Positions 62,941-64,000 of a stretch of 64,000 bases of DNA are shown piece by piece. Below the pieces are notes generated by a model that was not told where the DNA came from, ran no database searches, and saw only the letters and a program-made list of their open reading frames with translations. This DNA is from Lichenicoccus sp963693035 (lineage in GTDB: Bacteria > Pseudomonadota > Alphaproteobacteria > Acetobacterales > Acetobacteraceae), in contig CAXMMQ010000006.1 in the NCBI GenBank assembly GCA_963693035.2, forward strand, positions 310,001-374,000, in the 5' to 3' direction. A program made the position numbers and the translations under genes. The stretch's first letter is position 1, and every line of letters begins with the position of its first letter.

Positions 62941-63303
62941 ATGGCGCGCGCAGCAGTCAAAAGCAGATCCCCAACCGGCCGCAAAGCCACAGACGCCACG
63001 ACGCCGAAGCGGCGTCCGGGCCGTCCTCCCGGCGTCAAGAACAAGGTTAAGGCGGTTCCCGCAAAGGCCGCGAAGTCCGGCAAGGCGGCGGCAACGGCCA
63101 AGTCCGCGGCTCCGAAGCGCAACAAGGCAGAGCTCGAGACGCATGTCATCAAGCTCGAGCGCACCGTGCTGCGTCTGCGCGAGCAGAACAAGGAGCTGAA
63201 GCGGGTGGCTGCGTCTCCCGCCGAAACCGCCGAGTCGCCGGCGCCCGTATCCAAGCCCGTACGTCGCCGCGTCAAGAAGGAAGTCGAGCTTCCCGTCGAG
63301 TAG
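62941..63303 (+). CDS. Lys/Ala-rich AT-hook protein, putative nucleoid-associated
   Basis: About 120 residues, strongly basic. The AT-hook-like core KRRPGRPPGVKNK comes near residues 21-33, followed by a Lys/Ala-rich stretch (K-A-A-K-S-G-K-A) as in histone-H1-like proteins. A short coiled-coil segment (LETHVIKLERTVLRLREQ) precedes a tail with V-R-R-R-V-K-K-E-V. I prefer the ATG at 62941 because the 33 codons back to an ATG at 62842 have lower third-position GC. The probable role is binding AT-rich DNA or the nucleoid. Function is an inference. Confidence 0.68.
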   Translation: MARAAVKSRSPTGRKATDATTPKRRPGRPPGVKNKVKAVPAKAAKSGKAAATAKSAAPKRNKAELETHVIKLERTVLRLREQNKELKRVAASPAETAESPAPVSKPVRRRVKKEVELPVE

Positions 63304-63437
63304 TCTCGTCGCCTGGGCCAGTACGGTACCGGGAACCGTCCCGCAATCACCTCGTTGACGGGCGTGCCGCGGGAGGGCGTTCTTCGGCCGGCAGATCAAG
63401 AACGATGTGCCGCTAGGATCACAGGATGAACTAGACG

Positions 63438-63713
63438 ATGCCGCAGCTTCGACCAGTCCGCCTCGCCGCCATGGTGTTCCTGGTTGGCACGATGGCGCCG
63501 GTAATCGCAAGTGCAGAACCCGGTGGCTGCCTGAAATACGGCGCGGTAGGGGCCGTCGGCGGCCATCTCGCCCATCACGGCGTCGTCGGCGCCGCCGGTG
63601 GTTGTGCGGTCGGCATGTGGAAGCGGCACCAGTACCGAAAGAGCGTGCGCGAGAAGGCACGGCTCTACGACCAGGAGCACCAGGCCGGCGCGGTCGCTCC
63701 GGAACCGCAATAG
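63438..63713 (+). CDS. Small exported glycine-rich protein
   Basis: Ninety-one residues with a signal peptide (LAAMVFLVGTMAPVIASA, cleaved near residue 26). A Gly/Ala-rich hydrophobic middle (GAVGAVGGHLAHHGVVGAAGG) resembles a glycine-zipper membrane segment, and two cysteines are present. A basic and acidic tail (RKSVREKARLYDQEH) follows. I recognise no exact family. It follows the AT-hook gene by 134 nt in the same direction. Confidence 0.6.
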   Translation: MPQLRPVRLAAMVFLVGTMAPVIASAEPGGCLKYGAVGAVGGHLAHHGVVGAAGGCAVGMWKRHQYRKSVREKARLYDQEHQAGAVAPEPQ

Positions 63714-64000
63714 AAGCAGGCTTTCCTGCGGTGCCCCGCGTCCAGATCCGGTCCAAAACGATCATCGGGATTGCCGGGCTGGTTCCGCCGCCTGCCGCAT
63801 CAGCACGGCGGCATTTGCACTGCGACCGGATCCGTGACCGACGCCTTGAGAGCCGGATGACAGTTGCAGCCGCCGGACTTGAAGCCCTGGCCGGGCGATT
63901 GTGCGTCTCGCCATGAGCGCCGCCTTGACGATGCCGCCACGGGCAACTCCGGTCCACGCACAACAGCCCTCTCCAGCGATCGCCGGAGCCGCTCTGCACT
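63714..64000. other. Right-edge stretch, no gene supported
   Basis: This stretch holds open frames on both strands, but none shows a start, ribosome binding site or recognisable motif that I trust. The minus-strand frame ending MPPC near 63800 and the one running off the edge at 63999 could belong to a gene that continues beyond the window. Confidence 0.4.

Overview
The window looks like chromosomal DNA of a high-GC alphaproteobacterium, most likely an acetic-acid-bacteria relative (Rhodospirillales/Acetobacteraceae). This is an inference from gene order and protein style, not from a database match. The supporting gene orders are class-typical: dnaX-ybaB-recR with an SRP RNA just upstream, cytochrome c / kdsB / pheA, purC-purS-purQ-purL-bolA-grxD, and a D-Ala-D-Ala carboxypeptidase next to clpS-clpA. 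Coding density is high, ATGA/TGATG overlaps are frequent, and TTG and GTG starts occur. I saw no tRNA, rRNA, CRISPR array, intact insertion sequence, prophage or plasmid origin.

Layout. 0-6 kb: a truncated exported tricorn-type protease, sulfate activation (cysD, fused cysNC), a cation diffusion facilitator and an EamA transporter. 6-12 kb: a hybrid histidine kinase with an ethylene-receptor-like membrane domain, then a leftward run dnaX-ybaB-recR-SDR-folB preceded by the 4.5S/SRP RNA. 12-17.8 kb: nudC, a GH31 glucosidase, a broken Uma2 gene, pheA and kdsB, with an unusual 13-bp tandem repeat touching the kdsB start codon. 17.9-26 kb: a di-domain membrane cytochrome c, a HisN-like phosphatase, serA, a ComM-type ATPase, a DUF3072 protein, a DUF6600-like exported protein and an iron-type alcohol dehydrogenase. 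26-35 kb: lactate permease, metC-sseA, an HTH regulator facing an AI-2E family permease across an AT-rich gap with a perfect inverted repeat, an EEP nuclease-like gene, cardiolipin synthase and yraN.

35-45.5 kb: a RIME-like mosaic repeat, a TetR regulator, the leftward purine operon (purC, purS, a Rap1a/Tai-like exported protein, purQ, purL) running into bolA-grxD, an NRDE protein, a frameshifted TerC gene, gamma-glutamyltransferase and methionine aminopeptidase. 45.5-57 kb: the dacA-type carboxypeptidase, clpS-clpA, PPK2, ydfG, yqgE, a class-IIA HAD protein with pyrD, an S24-like regulator lacking the catalytic serine, and an MFS transporter. 57-64 kb: prolyl oligopeptidase, a xi-class GST and an aldo/keto reductase in a rightward run. 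These are followed by a less GC-rich tail with a membrane-anchored Mrr-like protein, an AT-hook basic protein and a small exported protein.

Most of the window is housekeeping metabolism: sulfur assimilation, serine/phenylalanine/methionine metabolism, purine, pyrimidine and folate synthesis, and protein quality control. The least ordinary items are the ETR1-like sensor kinase, the Rap1a-like gene inside the purine operon, the inverted repeat beside the HTH regulator, the repeat-preceded kdsB start, the serine-less S24 regulator and the Mrr-like QCH membrane protein. I did not find a clear multi-gene system that I could call new.
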